From: Halobacteriales archaeon YIM A00010
Lineage (GTDB): Archaea; Halobacteriota; Halobacteria; Halobacteriales; Haloarculaceae
Assembly (NCBI GenBank): GCA_025041175.1
Contig: JAKCFJ010000004.1
Location: 434,001 to 498,000, forward strand
DNA length: 64,000 nucleotides
Direction: 5' to 3'
The position numbers and the translations under genes are program-made. A model generated the notes under the pieces. It made no database searches. It worked only from the letters and a program-made list of their open reading frames with translations, and was not told the DNA's origin. Positions 36,170 through 46,806 of this stretch are shown piece by piece (position 1 is the first letter of the stretch; each line of letters starts with the position of its first letter).

Positions 36170-38113
36170 TCAGACGGGCGGATCGAGACCGTAATACTGC
36201 TTCGCTATCGTCACGAATTGGTTGGCGTCGACACGCGGCGAGTATTCTGGGGACTCCTCCAGCGAGAGCTTCACGAGTAGGTCGACGAGTCGCCACGTGT
36301 TGTACAGCACACACGCGAACATGAAATTGAAAAACCGATACCGGGGACAGGTCGACGTCGTCCGGACCATGAACGTCTTGATCTTCTTATACCCATTCTC
36401 GATCCCCCATCGGTGGCGGTACCACCGAATCAGACGCGCTATCATGTGGATCTGCTCGCGTTCCGTATAGGGTTCGCCGTCCTCATCACGAGCCGAGACA
36501 AACGGGTGGTTGGTCTGGAACACCACGAATCCCGTCCCGTCACCATCGGCATCCTCCGTCCCCAGGTCCTCATCGTCCCCACGGAGATCGCTGAGCAAGC
36601 GAGCCAGCGGTGAGATCTCCTCACCAAGATCTACCTCGTCGATACCCAACTCCTCGCACATCTCCTGACGGTAGTTCGGTCGGTCGGGAACATCAGATTC
36701 GGACGGTTGATCCTTCTTATCATCATCGTCTGACGTCTCCGTTGTCGACGGCAGAAAGAGTTGCGTCCGATTCGGTCGGTCCTCATATCGCTCCTCGACA
36801 ATGCGGACGGTCTCGTCACGCTGTTTCATCTCGGCGATGGTGTCGTTCTGGGCAGCGAATTTTCGCTTCGGGTTGAGATTGTAGACGCCGTAGACCTCGC
36901 AGATATCCTTGACCGGATCGCTATCGAACTCGCGGTCCATCATCAGGAGGCTGATGTCATCGACCATGTCGGTCGCGTGATTCAGCAATTCATCCACGAT
37001 CTCATCCTTCGACATCCCGCGCTGTTTCGGCACCACGTCGAGGACGAGCGGGATATCGTGACCGACGATTTGGATACTCGCCCATTGATGGTAGTAGTTG
37101 CCGTCCCGATGGCCAAGGATGTACGGTTCGACCACGTTTCCTTCCTCATCGGTCTCCATCTCGCCGGTGAACGGCGCTCCCTTCGTCACGTCGATCGCTG
37201 CCCATAGCTTGCCAACGAGTTCACCGTCCCGCCGCGCGCGCTCGATGAGGCGCTGTGTGGTGCGGCGGTGTTGCTGGCGCATTTCTTCAATCGTGAGCGT
37301 ACGGATCTGCCAGCGGTGGGTTGATCCGGAGGGCGTTCTGTCGCGGGTTGAATCGACGTAGAAACTGTCCGCACCACTCTCGGCGAACATATTTTTCCGG
37401 ACGCCCATGAATGCGTGTTGTTCCCAGAACGCGTTTTCGTGAATCTGGGCGTTATCGCCACGTTTCAGGAAGAACTCATCGGTGACGAACGGTTTCGCGT
37501 GTTGCCAGACCTCTTTGGTTGTGTCCGCGATGAGCCGGGGTTCCGATCGCTCCGAGATCTCCTGTGTATCGTCGGGCTGAAAAACATCGTCAGGGGCAGG
37601 GATACCCTCCTCACGTGCCAGTGCGACGAGTTCCGTCGTAATCTCACGACAGATGGCTCGGAGGTCGTCACAGAACTCCTCGTGCCACATCTCCCAGAGT
37701 CGAGACTGGGTTGGTGGTTGCGGCTGCATCCGTTCCGACTCCCCCGTTGGATTACTGTCGATGAATCCGTATGCGACCGTTAGCTCCGGGTGCTCTTTGA
37801 AGTATTCGGCAAGCTGTTTCTCGCCGTTCCAGCCCATCGCCAGTTTGAGAACATGCGCTCTGATCCACGGCGCAAGCGGGGTGTAGTTACGATGCCACGT
37901 GGCCCGTGTATCGGGGAGGTTCGGATCGACCGTCAGGTCGCTGATCAGGTCCTCAACGGTTGGGTCGTCCGTAACTACCCCAACATAGCGGAGCGAGAAT
38001 CGGAATCGGTTATCATGGTCGCCGGCAGCAGAACGGAGAGAAAGGTCGTCGGAGGAGTCCCACTGGAGATCGAACGCTGGGTCCGAGCTTCGTGCTGGTG
38101 ACTGTGATTCCAT
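36170..38113 (-). mobile_element. Insertion sequence with a long (647 aa) DDE transposase
   Basis: Intact frame. First Asp in WAAIDVTKGAPFTG, second Asp in LLMMDREFDSDPV, and Glu in YRHRWGIENGYKKIKTFMVR, the Y-R-E-K order of the IS4-like superfamily. It has an acidic insert (about 470-560) between the second Asp and the Glu, rich in Asp and Glu (DDDDKKDQPSESD, DDEDLGTEDADGDG). Coordinates are those of the coding frame. It lies between the MFS operon and the tryptophanase locus. Confidence 0.85.
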
Positions 38114-38131
38114 TACTGATGAATCGTGTGA

Positions 38132-38236
38132 TTACTGTGGCGGCGCATCCGTCGCGTCATCCGTTGGTGCTGTTCCATCTGGAACCGACTGCTGGCGCTC
38201 ATCAGTCGCTGGAACGACCGTTAGTGAGGAGTTCAT
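38132..38236 (-). CDS. Possible 34-residue remnant or microprotein
   Basis: ATG at 38234-38236 to TAA at 38132. Polar and acidic (VVPATDERQQSVPDGTAPTD). It lies between the HxlR gene and the transposase on the same strand. It may be the start of a gene interrupted by the IS. Weak support. Confidence 0.2.
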   Translation of the reverse strand: MNSSLTVVPATDERQQSVPDGTAPTDDATDAPPQ

Positions 38237-38253
38237 GATCTCTCCGTGGCGGT

Positions 38254-38604
38254 CTACGTTTCGAAGATGAGCTGTGCTCCGTCTGGCGTTTCAGCGATTG
38301 CGGTGATCTGTTCCATCTCCTTCAGGAACGTGGCGACACGTTCACCAGCTGCCGTCAGCTGGTACAGCGTGCGGGGGGGAGTCGTCGGGAGCGTGGACTT
38401 CTCGATGAAGCCTTTCTCTGTGAGATCCGAGAGTCGTCGGGAGAGCATCGTCTCGGAGATCCCGTCGATTTCCTGTTCCAGCTCGCCGAACCCGTGAGAG
38501 TCCGCCGCGAGGACCTGGAGGACGTGCAACGCCCATTTGTTGCCGAGTCCCTGCTGAAGATAGTGCCAAGTATGCTGCCAGTCGTCCGTCGTCTTCTCAG
38601 GCAT
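38254..38604 (-). CDS. HxlR-family winged-helix regulator
   Basis: 116 residues. Typical HxlR/DUF24 layout: GLGNKWALHVLQVLAADSHG, FGELEQEIDGISETMLSRRL, SDLTEKGFIEKS and a wing with PPRTLYQLTAAGERV. Such regulators bind DNA as dimers and often sense redox or small electrophiles. No cysteine is visible, so cysteine-based sensing is unlikely. A 21-bp element 35 bp upstream is identical to one 35 bp upstream of tnaA, making tnaA its best candidate target. Confidence 0.92.
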   Translation of the reverse strand: MPEKTTDDWQHTWHYLQQGLGNKWALHVLQVLAADSHGFGELEQEIDGISETMLSRRLSDLTEKGFIEKSTLPTTPPRTLYQLTAAGERVATFLKEMEQITAIAETPDGAQLIFET

Positions 38605-38933
38605 GGTTCTATCTCAACGGGATAGAGAGATAAATAGTGAGGCCGACTCACACATCCGAAAGCCGATCAGCCAGCCATGGCAGGGGAGCCGTGGTTGTAC
38701 TGGGCGATGGATGCTAATGCCGCCCGTGAGCGGGTGTATCAGTTCGCACAACCACTACGCGTACCGCCGATCGAACTCGCTGAGCGATAGTAGCAACACA
38801 TAGGCATCAGCAACGGTATTCATAGAGGGATTTTCATCATTTGTCGTAGACTCCGGAGCCAGCGATCGATAGACGGCGGGAAGCCAGACACTTCCGAGCC
38901 GCCGAGTGGGGACCAGGACTTCTATATATCGGG
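38605..38933. other. Intergenic region between the HxlR and tnaA genes
   Basis: Contains the shared 21-bp element next to the HxlR start. The remaining 270 bp show no credible gene. Confidence 0.35.
38639..38659 (-). promoter_or_regulatory. 21-bp element upstream of the HxlR gene
   Basis: GAGGCCGACTCACACATCCGA with the near edge 35 bp before the ATG at 38604. It is identical to 40348-40368 and includes a CCGA direct repeat 13 bp apart (start to start). Confidence 0.65.
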
Positions 38934-40313
38934 TCACTTCTCGATCGGTTCGAGGTCCGCAGTGAAGTGGCGCAACTCCGGCATTGACGGCTCGCCAGCG
39001 ATCCGATACCCCGACACTGTCTCGCGGCGCTCGTAGACGGCTTCGACGGTCTCGATCACGTGCTGGCGGTGCTCGCGGTGGTAGGTCCGCCGGGGGACCG
39101 CCAGGCGTGTTAGTTCGGGTCGATCGGCGTCTGGAAACACGAGCGAGCCGAGTTCGATGCCCCGAATGCCACCCTCCCGGTAGAGTTCACAGACCAGCGC
39201 CTGGCCGGGGAATTCTGCGGATGGGATCTCCGGGAAGAACTTACCGGCATCGATGTAGACGGCGTGTCCGCCCGGCGGTTGGTAGACAGGGATGCCTGCC
39301 TCGGCGAGACCGTCGGCAAGTTCGCGCACGCTAGCGACCCGGCCAGCGACGTAGGAGTGCTCAACTGCTTCTCTGAGCCCCACCGCCATCGCGGCCATGT
39401 CCCGGCCAGCCATTCCGCCGTAGGTGAAAAAGCCTTCATAGAGGATTCCCCGCTGTTTGCAGGTCTCAAAGAGGTCGTCCAGACCGGGATCGTCGGCAAC
39501 TGCGACGAATCCCCCGGCATTGACGAGACCGTCTTTCTTCCCGCTCATCACGACAGCGTCGGCAAAGGCGAGTTGTTCGCGGGCGATCTCTGTGACTGTG
39601 GCTCCCGCATATCCTTCCTCGCATTGCTGGACGAAGTAGGCGTTCTCGGCGAACCGGCAGGCGTCAATCACCAGTACGGCACCAACTTCGTTGGCCAGCT
39701 CGCGGGCGCGACGGACGTTCTCGACGCTAACGGGCTGGCCCGCTGCCGAGTTGTTGGTGATCGTGACGACGATAGCCGGGACGTTCTCGGGACCGACCTC
39801 CGCGATTACCTCGAGGGCGCGATCAATATTGAGGTTTCCTTTGAATGGCACTGTCGAGTCCATCTCCCAGGCCTCTGGTGCCGGACAGTCAACGGGATCG
39901 GCGTCCTGGGTGGCGACGTGGGCCCGCGTCGTATCGAAGTGGGTGTTGTTGAGCACCACGTCACCCTCCTCTAAGAGAGCGCCGTACAGCACGTTCTCGG
40001 CTCCCCGTCCCTGGTGGGCCGGGACGATCTGCTCGAAGCCCATCACGTCCGCGACGGCGGCCCGGAGTTCGTGGAAGCTCTCTGATCCAGCGTAGGCCTC
40101 GTCGCCACGCAGCAAGGCAGCCCACTGGTCGTCGCTCATTGCGCCGGTACCCGAGTCAGTCAACAGATCGACGTACACGTTGCGCGCATCAATGTTGAAG
40201 ATGTTGTATCCCGCCGCTTCTAAGATCACGTCTCGCTCGGCGCGGTCCGGGAGTTCAATCCGAGTCGCCACCGTGGTCTTGTAGGCGAAATCGTCTGTCG
40301 TTGTCGTGGGCAT
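38934..40313 (-). CDS. tnaA: Tryptophanase
   Basis: PLP-dependent beta-eliminating lyase that turns L-tryptophan into indole, pyruvate and ammonia. The 459-residue protein has the full family length and motifs: NVYVDLLTDSGTGAMSDDQW, AHQGRGAENVLYG, ITNNSAAGQPVS, DACRFAENA and the PLP lysine in VMSGKKDGLVNAGG. Tyrosine phenol-lyase is close in sequence and cannot be fully excluded. The ATG at 40313 is preferred to the one at 40340 because the 21-bp element then has exactly the spacing found at the HxlR gene. Divergent from the B3/B4 protein gene. Confidence 0.93.
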   Translation of the reverse strand: MPTTTTDDFAYKTTVATRIELPDRAERDVILEAAGYNIFNIDARNVYVDLLTDSGTGAMSDDQWAALLRGDEAYAGSESFHELRAAVADVMGFEQIVPAHQGRGAENVLYGALLEEGDVVLNNTHFDTTRAHVATQDADPVDCPAPEAWEMDSTVPFKGNLNIDRALEVIAEVGPENVPAIVVTITNNSAAGQPVSVENVRRARELANEVGAVLVIDACRFAENAYFVQQCEEGYAGATVTEIAREQLAFADAVVMSGKKDGLVNAGGFVAVADDPGLDDLFETCKQRGILYEGFFTYGGMAGRDMAAMAVGLREAVEHSYVAGRVASVRELADGLAEAGIPVYQPPGGHAVYIDAGKFFPEIPSAEFPGQALVCELYREGGIRGIELGSLVFPDADRPELTRLAVPRRTYHREHRQHVIETVEAVYERRETVSGYRIAGEPSMPELRHFTADLEPIEK

Positions 40314-40347
40314 ACTGATGTGATCGGTGGTATTTGCCATAACTCAC

Positions 40348-40368
40348 GAGGCCGACTCACACATCCGA
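40348..40368 (-). promoter_or_regulatory. 21-bp element upstream of tnaA
   Basis: Identical to 38639-38659 and 35 bp from the preferred tnaA start. It is also 45 bp before the divergent B3/B4 gene start, so it could serve both. Confidence 0.65.
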
Positions 40369-40412
40369 TAGTACGCGCAACTGTTAATTGGCCTTTATGA
40401 GACCAGTGAGAT

Positions 40413-41087
40413 ATGGAACCGACGTTCACCATCACCGACCCCGTCTCCCAACGCTTCCCGGACTTGGATGTGCGGTCGTTCGTCGTTGAGGGGACGAGAA
40501 TCGATGCCGAGTCCGAGCAGTTTGAGACGTTCAAGGACGACATCCTCGAAGAATTCCGCTCGGCCCACGACAGGAACGACCTCGCAAAAGACCCGCTGTT
40601 CGAAGCGTATCGCGCGTTCTTCTGGGACCTGGACATCGACCCGACGAAGACCAGACCCGCCGCAGAGGCGCTCGCCCGCCGGGCGCTCCAAGACAAGCCG
40701 ATACCGACGATCAACACGTTCGTCGACGCGTACAACCTCGCGTCGCTGACATCGAAGGTCCCGCTGGCCGCGTTCGACCGCGATTTGCTGGGCGAAGAAC
40801 TTCGCCTCCGGTTCGCCGAGGACGGCGAGCCGTTCCGTGGCATTGGGATGGACGATCCGACGACGCTCGCGGGCGGGGAGCTCGTCATCGACGATGGCAA
40901 CTCATTGATCGCTGTCTACCCCTATCGCAATTCCGCCGCCACGAAGCTCACGCTGGACAGCACCGACGCATTCGTGCTGGTCTGTGGTGTTCCCGGTATG
41001 TCCGGTTCCGTGCTGGACCGGGCGAGCGAGACGGCCAAAGCGAACGTGACACGGTTCTGCGGCGGCGATGTCATTGAGACCTCCTGA
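40413..41087 (+). CDS. B3/B4 tRNA-binding-domain protein
   Basis: 224 residues with the B3/4 fold of the phenylalanyl-tRNA synthetase beta chain as a stand-alone protein. Conserved pieces include FFWDLDIDPTKTRPAAEALA, IPTINTFVDAYNLASL and the AGGELVIDD stretch. Stand-alone B3/B4 proteins are thought to edit mischarged tRNA or act on related aminoacyl compounds. Divergent from tnaA with 99 bp between preferred starts and sharing the 21-bp element, which suggests a link to aromatic amino acid supply. Confidence 0.85.
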   Translation: MEPTFTITDPVSQRFPDLDVRSFVVEGTRIDAESEQFETFKDDILEEFRSAHDRNDLAKDPLFEAYRAFFWDLDIDPTKTRPAAEALARRALQDKPIPTINTFVDAYNLASLTSKVPLAAFDRDLLGEELRLRFAEDGEPFRGIGMDDPTTLAGGELVIDDGNSLIAVYPYRNSAATKLTLDSTDAFVLVCGVPGMSGSVLDRASETAKANVTRFCGGDVIETS

Positions 41088-41508
41088 CATGCTACTCACG
41101 GTGCTCCACGAGGCAACGCTATCATCGGTCCTGTGGTGAGCACCCTGCATATCATTCTTCCTCTAGTGATGTTTTTACCACTCATTGTTGGGTATCGCCT
41201 GGATGCCTGCGAACTATCGATACGCATTCCTCCACTTCAGAGACATTTTCTGTGACTCTCAGAAATATATCTCTTTTATGATACTATTTGCTCTAGTTTG
41301 AGCCACTTCCGAGATATCTCTCTGATAGGTGGTTTCTACTCAGATCACAGCGACGGCGCGCTAAACGAAACGTATGATGCGTAGAGTACACTATCACAGC
41401 GACCTGATTGGCGGTGAGTGCTGATCCAAGCGATTATCTCTGACCTAATTGCCTACTGTCTCAGAGAGCTTCGACCCCACAAGGGTTCGGCTGAAACTCG
41501 AGTAATCG
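41088..41508. other. Intergenic region
   Basis: AT-rich with several TATA-like runs. No coding frame on either strand looks real. Confidence 0.35.
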
Positions 41509-41612
41509 CTAGTCGGCTGCCTCGTCCAACAGCCGGTTCACGACCGTATCGAACGACTCGTCTGCGTCCGTGCGCTCGCTGACCCGGTTCCAGGTCTCGG
41601 TGCTCAGATCGA
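41509..41612 (-). pseudogene. C-terminal remnant of a ribbon-helix-helix-type antitoxin
   Basis: The last 34 residues, VDLSTETWNRVSERTDADES followed by FDTVVNRLLDEAAD, match the short VapB-like/DUF7557 antitoxins of haloarchaea (LS-ETW-RL-R, ESFD-VI-RLL). Upstream the frame enters DNA that codes for TnpB on the other strand, so the start was removed by that insertion. No toxin gene remains. Confidence 0.4.
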
Positions 41613-42284
41613 CAGCGACGACTGGGAACTCACCGAAAGCACCCTCAGCAAACGCGACGGGACGTACTACATCCACCTCGGGTTTCGCCGCTTCGCCACC
41701 GACGCGGAGCGCGAAGCCGCAAAGGGCCACGCGAACGATACGACGACCGAGGACGGGACGGTTCTCGGTATCGATCTCGGCGTGGCAAACCTCGCGGTCA
41801 CATCCATGGGATGTTCATTTCAGGCGACGAACTCATCCACTGGCAAAACGAATACGGGCAGCGCCGCGCGTCCATGCAACAGACCGGCATGTGCTGGGCA
41901 CACATCGATATGCAGCGCGTCGGCCGGAAAGAAGAGGGCCGGTTCACGATCATGTTGCACGAAGCGGCGAACGCAATTGTAGCCGAAGCGGAAGCGAACG
42001 ACTGTACGCATATCGCGTTCGAGAAGTTAGACGGGATCCGCGACCGTCTCCCATTGGGCGACATGGGGCCACGTATGGGCCTTCCGCCAAGTGTCCGACT
42101 TCGTTTCGTACAAAGCGGTTGCTCGCGGGATAGCGGTTCGACAGGTAAATCCGAAGAACACATCGCGCCAGTGTTCACGGACGGACTGTGGGTTTACGCA
42201 CCCCGACAACCGACCGTGGACGGACGGGCAGGACGAGTTCTATTGTCTGAAATGCGGCTATGAGGTGCATGCCGACTACAATCG
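41593..42284 (+). pseudogene. TnpB (IS1341/IS605 OrfB) remnant, truncated and frameshifted
   Basis: Starts inside the protein (QIDSDDWELTESTLSKRDGT, YYIHLGFRRFATD), then GTVLGIDLGVANLAVTSMG with the first RuvC Asp. After a frame change it goes on with [36 protein letters not shown] (RuvC Glu), and after another with [20 protein letters not shown] and [14 protein letters not shown], the C4 zinc ribbon and final Asp. N- and C-termini are missing and at least two shifts are present. Inactive. No TnpA is present. Confidence 0.8.
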
Positions 42285-42909
42285 TGAGAATGTCCATCCC
42301 TCCCCCGAGCGGAGTCGCCGAGCCTCCGGCCGCTGCGCCCCACCCGATCGCTAGCAAGACGAGTGTGGGATAGGCCGACGTCTTGATCTCATCGGTCGTC
42401 TCGTAGCCCTGAAAGGCGAGGATCGTCGCCGCGATCGGAACAAGCATAGCGGCGACGACAGTGTCGGCGATCACGGCCGAGAACCCCGCTGATAAGCCGA
42501 ACTATACCATGAATTGGCGCTTCGCGCCGGTTCCCACGACAAGTAGCGACCTGAGGGCAATCCGCTTCGTGAATCCCCAGTACTGCTACCCCATCGCCAC
42601 ACCGACGGCACCCAGAATAAACAACACGAGCGGATCCCAGTACACCGACACCACCCGCCACCACGGGGCGATCGGAAGCACACTGACCACGAGCACCGGC
42701 AGTGAAAACGTCACTTCGAGCCGGACACACTGGGTCACGAGCCAGACGAAAATCCAGGCCAGCAGCCCGAGCATCCCACGAATCTGCCAGCTGACGTCTG
42801 CGGGGATCGCCAACGAGAACAGAAACAGTGCAGGATCCAGAACGATGAGACCGGGCGAGCCACGCGGCTTGATGATCTGATCGATGACTTGTCCGATCTC
42901 CGTACTCAT
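42280..42909 (-). pseudogene. SLC13-type anion permease, N-terminal part, frameshifted
   Basis: Begins MSTEIGQVIDQIIKPRGSPG then hydrophobic segments up to WDPLVLFILGAVGVAMG, where the frame changes at about 42590. The continuation (GLSAGFSAVIADTVVAAMLV then PIAATILAFQGY and [16 protein letters not shown]) is the SLC13/DASS signature region, including the SNT-like substrate loop. It is cut at about 42280 by the TnpB remnant. Probably once imported sulfate or dicarboxylates. Confidence 0.65.
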
Positions 42910-44106
42910 CGTTCACCGACGATGGGGAATCGTCGAAGTGTCGTTACGAATTGAACCGATGTCAGGCTGTCGTGTGTCGGCTGTGGTCCTGTATAACCCA
43001 TCCCCAAGTTCTTTTATGCCGTCAATAACTTATTCACTATCTACAGAGAATATTATGAAGATAATAGTATACTAGTATTTCGTTGGTAAGGAACACAGAA
43101 AACAGCAGCAGTGGACGGTACTGGTGCTGTCGGTCACTCCTCGTCTGCGAACCGGCGTTCGACACTCGCCGCGTACGATTCCAGTCCCTCCGTGTTTGCA
43201 AGGAGTGATCACAGATGGGACACTGGTACCGAGATCTTCCTATGAGCTTCTCTCTGGAACGACGCCTAAAACAGCCGAGTTTGAGCGATTATCTGGCTAT
43301 CCAATTGCCATCTGTCCACAAAGGATCCACCCAGACCATTCATCTTTAATTAATACCAATAGTAATATTTATATATAAAAATATGCTCTACAGTTGTATC
43401 CCTTGGTCTGACGGAGCATCAGCACCAGCGGAGTTGAATCGGAGTGGCCGTCAATTGCTGTCTGCTCCTGATCCACGTGCGTTGCCGTCTCAACATGCCG
43501 TTTTCGGCAGTAACCGGCTCAACAGAGTATTACTGAGAGTATTAGATAAAGACGAATGGCCACCCAGATTTACTTAGCCTCCAACAATCATCAGGATCAT
43601 GATCGATCCAATCCGACAAGAGCTGACTGAGGAGCTCTGTGCTGCGACCCCTCGGTGAAGGTGCCGCCTGCGACTACCACGCTCGCCCGAAGGTTATCGA
43701 AAGCGACAAATCAGTGCTGATTGAGGCAATCCGCGTCGTTGACCCTTCCAACTTGTCGTTCTCCCCGATGGCTGGCTGGTCGATGCTGCACGCTGCTCCG
43801 ATCATGCCGTCGACGAGATCGTGGAGCCAACATCGGCTTCGAGGAAGCGCTCGTCCGTACTCCCGTCGTCGTCTCGGCGGTGTGAGCGTCTCAACGTGCG
43901 AGGGCGATGATCCTCCCATGCTTGTCTCCTCTCCCGGGACTGAGGGCTGTCGTCCGATGGAGATCGATCAGCAAGTTGTTTGCCGAAGCTACGTCTTGCA
44001 GGGCGTTGGTACTGCTGAACACAGTGTCCTCCCCCTGCAGCCTCCTCTGTGAGACTTTCTATGACATGCTCCCAATCGTTTAGTGGTCTCCGCTGATACC
44101 TGACTC
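42910..44106. other. 1.2-kb stretch without a supported gene
   Basis: Frames at 43383-43577 and 43639-44052 have low-quality composition and no family match. The middle (43020-43080, 43340-43385) is very AT-rich. Probably decayed DNA plus the promoter of the next gene. Confidence 0.4.
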
Positions 44107-46806
44107 ATGGAAACCTCTGGTTCGTCTCCGGGTGTTACTCAAGAGGATGTTCGGAGCGTTTTCTCGTCGTTAGATGAGCTGTCTCCGCCACTTACTGTCG
44201 GTGAAGTCGCAGAGAAACTGGAGTGTACTAACCAAACTGCCCAGCACAACCTGGAAACACTCACCGAATGCGGTGAGTTACAGACCAAGCAGATCGACGG
44301 ACAGAGCCAGGTCTGGTGGCAGCCGGGAGACGGGAGCGGATCGGCTGGCCAGCAGCCCAACCAGAAGGAGTTCAACAGGTTTGTGAGTGCGGTTGAGGAC
44401 TACGCCATCTTCATGCTCGATCCCCAGGGCACCATCGTCAGTTGGAACGACGGAGCCGAGCAGATCAAGGGATATACCGAGACAGAGATTCTCGGAGAAC
44501 ATCTGTCCACCTTCTACACAGACACTGATATCGATAACGGAGTAGTCGAAACAAACCTCGAAACCGCGGCGGCTGAGGGCCGTCTCGAGGACAGAGGCTG
44601 GCGGCTCCGTAAGGACGGCTCGCGGTTCTGGGCGAACGTTGTTATCACAGCGGTCCGGGACGACGACGGCACGCTCCAGGGATTCACGAAGGTCACTCGC
44701 GATATGACCGAGCAGCAAGCGTACGAACAACAACTGCGCCAAGAACGTGACCTCACCGAGCAGATCCTCGAAACGAGTCCGACAGGCATTCTCGTGGTGG
44801 ATACTGCAGATGAGATCACGCGTGCTAACGACCGGGCAGAGGAACTCCTCGGTAGATGGGGCGAAAAATTCACCGACCACTTCTTTGATACTGGAGAGGG
44901 GAGGCGTAGTGCCCCGACCGGAAATCCGTTGCTAGAATCGGGATCGGTGGTCGAGCGGGTACGGACGACTGGTGACGCAGTCTTCGGCGTCGAAGGCAGT
45001 CTCGAACACCCCGACGGATACTCCGTCTGGCTCTCGATCAACGCAGCGCCGCTGGACACCGATGAATCCGATGAGCCAACCAAGATAGTAGTTACATTTG
45101 AAGATATTACAGATAGGAAAAAAACCGCCAATGCCCTCGAACGGCTCAATAATATAACTCAGACGCTGATGGCTGCCGACAGGCAAGAAATTGTCAATAA
45201 GACTGCCACCTTCATGCAGAGGGTGCTGGACGCCGAGTATGCCGGAATGTGGGGCTATGACAGTGACAGCGGAGAATTACGCTTGCATGCCGAGAATACT
45301 ACCCTGGCAGACCACGACAATAGTCGGTATCCCGATGGCTTCGACGAGCGGGCGTGGCAGGTGTTCATCAGCGGCGATAGTGACGTGAGCAGCGACCTGC
45401 CGCCCCCCGTCGACATCGCTCCCGCGGAGTCGCCGATTCGCAGTGGAGTTATCGTCTCGCTCGGCAGACACGGGGTCATCTATACCGGGGCCACCCAGCC
45501 GAATACGTTCGATGACGCAACCACTGACCTCGCGGAGATGGTGGCCGCGACCGTCGAAACGGCGCTTGACCGCGCCGATTACGACCAGCAACTCGAAGCC
45601 CAGAACACCGAGTTGATACACCTCAACCAGGTCAATGACATTATTCGAGCGATCGATCAGGGCCTCGTGCAAGCCGAGACCCGCGAGGATATCGATCAGC
45701 TCGTGTGTGAGCATCTCACTGCGTCCGATCTCTACGAATGCGCGTGGGTCGGGACGGCCGATCCGACCTCCGACACGGTCGAGCCGCGCGCATGGGCCGG
45801 TGTCACACCTGATTATCTGGACAGCCTACTGATTACGACCGATGAGTCCTCAACTGGGCAGCATCCGGTTGCCGCGGCACTACGAACGCGAGAGGTACAG
45901 GTTGTTGAGGATATTGTGACTGATGTCAGCATGGCGCCCTGGCGCGAGCAAGCATTGGACCTCGGCGTGCGCGCGTGCATCAGCGTCCCGCTGTGCTATA
46001 ACGGCGCGCTGTCTGGAGTCTTGACGGTCTACGCCGATACACCACAGCCTGACGACCGAGAGACTGTCGTCCTCGCCGAGCTCGGGGAGACGATTGGCCG
46101 CGCGATCACTGCTGTCGAGACCAAACGAACGCTCCAGACCGACAGTGTCATCGAACTCGGCCTGCAACTCTGCGAGCCGGACACTGTCTTGGGGCGACTC
46201 GCCCAGCAGACAGCCTGTACGATCGAGGTCGAGCATCTCGTCCCCCGCTCAGACGGCTCCCCTACGGTCTTCTTTACGTCTCACGGCATCTCAGCCGACG
46301 ATCTGCACCGGCTTGGGACCGACGCGGGTGCGATCGAGGACTTGATCTGTCTGACCGAGACCGATGACACCTGCCTGTGCAAAGCCCAGGTGAGCGGCGC
46401 GACGCTGGCAACATCGTTTATTGAGCAGAAGGCCGTGATTCGGTCACTCACGATCGAAGAGAGCACTGTCAGTGCTGTCGTCGATCTCGCACAGACGGCC
46501 GATGTTCGAACGTTCATCGACGCGATACAGGCCCAATTCCCGAGTACGGAGCTGCTGACTCGCCGTACACGAAACCGATCGCTCGCCCGCGAGCAGGCAG
46601 ACCAGACGGCCTTTGAAGAGGAGCTGACACCCCGCCAACAAGACGTCCTGCGCACAGCCTACATGAGTGGCTTTTTCGAGTCCCCCCGCGAGCACACTGG
46701 CCAAGAGATCGCCGACATATTGGATGTGTCCCAACCAACGTTCGTCGAGCATCTGCGTGCGAGCCAGCGGAATCTCCTGGCGACGCTTTTCGATGAGAGC
46801 AACTGA
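44107..46806 (+). CDS. PAS/GAF sensor with HTH_10 output (bacterio-opsin-activator type)
   Basis: 899 residues. Residues about 15-75 form a winged-helix-like domain (LTVGEVAEKLECTNQTAQHN). PAS 1 covers about 88-205 (FVSAVEDYAIFMLDPQGTIV, ending in the PAC-like RKDGSRFWANVVITAV), and PAS 2 about 215-338. Two GAF domains lie at about 350-480 and 500-660. A BAT domain at about 680-830 and a C-terminal HTH_10 (LTPRQQDVLRTAYMSGFFES, ADILDVSQPTFVEHLRA) complete it. There is no histidine kinase domain, so sensing and DNA binding are in one chain. The signals are probably redox, light or small ligands. First of three HTH_10 genes in a row on this strand. Confidence 0.93.
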   Translation: METSGSSPGVTQEDVRSVFSSLDELSPPLTVGEVAEKLECTNQTAQHNLETLTECGELQTKQIDGQSQVWWQPGDGSGSAGQQPNQKEFNRFVSAVEDYAIFMLDPQGTIVSWNDGAEQIKGYTETEILGEHLSTFYTDTDIDNGVVETNLETAAAEGRLEDRGWRLRKDGSRFWANVVITAVRDDDGTLQGFTKVTRDMTEQQAYEQQLRQERDLTEQILETSPTGILVVDTADEITRANDRAEELLGRWGEKFTDHFFDTGEGRRSAPTGNPLLESGSVVERVRTTGDAVFGVEGSLEHPDGYSVWLSINAAPLDTDESDEPTKIVVTFEDITDRKKTANALERLNNITQTLMAADRQEIVNKTATFMQRVLDAEYAGMWGYDSDSGELRLHAENTTLADHDNSRYPDGFDERAWQVFISGDSDVSSDLPPPVDIAPAESPIRSGVIVSLGRHGVIYTGATQPNTFDDATTDLAEMVAATVETALDRADYDQQLEAQNTELIHLNQVNDIIRAIDQGLVQAETREDIDQLVCEHLTASDLYECAWVGTADPTSDTVEPRAWAGVTPDYLDSLLITTDESSTGQHPVAAALRTREVQVVEDIVTDVSMAPWREQALDLGVRACISVPLCYNGALSGVLTVYADTPQPDDRETVVLAELGETIGRAITAVETKRTLQTDSVIELGLQLCEPDTVLGRLAQQTACTIEVEHLVPRSDGSPTVFFTSHGISADDLHRLGTDAGAIEDLICLTETDDTCLCKAQVSGATLATSFIEQKAVIRSLTIEESTVSAVVDLAQTADVRTFIDAIQAQFPSTELLTRRTRNRSLAREQADQTAFEEELTPRQQDVLRTAYMSGFFESPREHTGQEIADILDVSQPTFVEHLRASQRNLLATLFDESN

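Noticed and set aside
43383-44052. Two plus-strand frames before the large sensor-regulator
   Set aside because: Composition unlike haloarchaeal proteins, with no recognisable motif.
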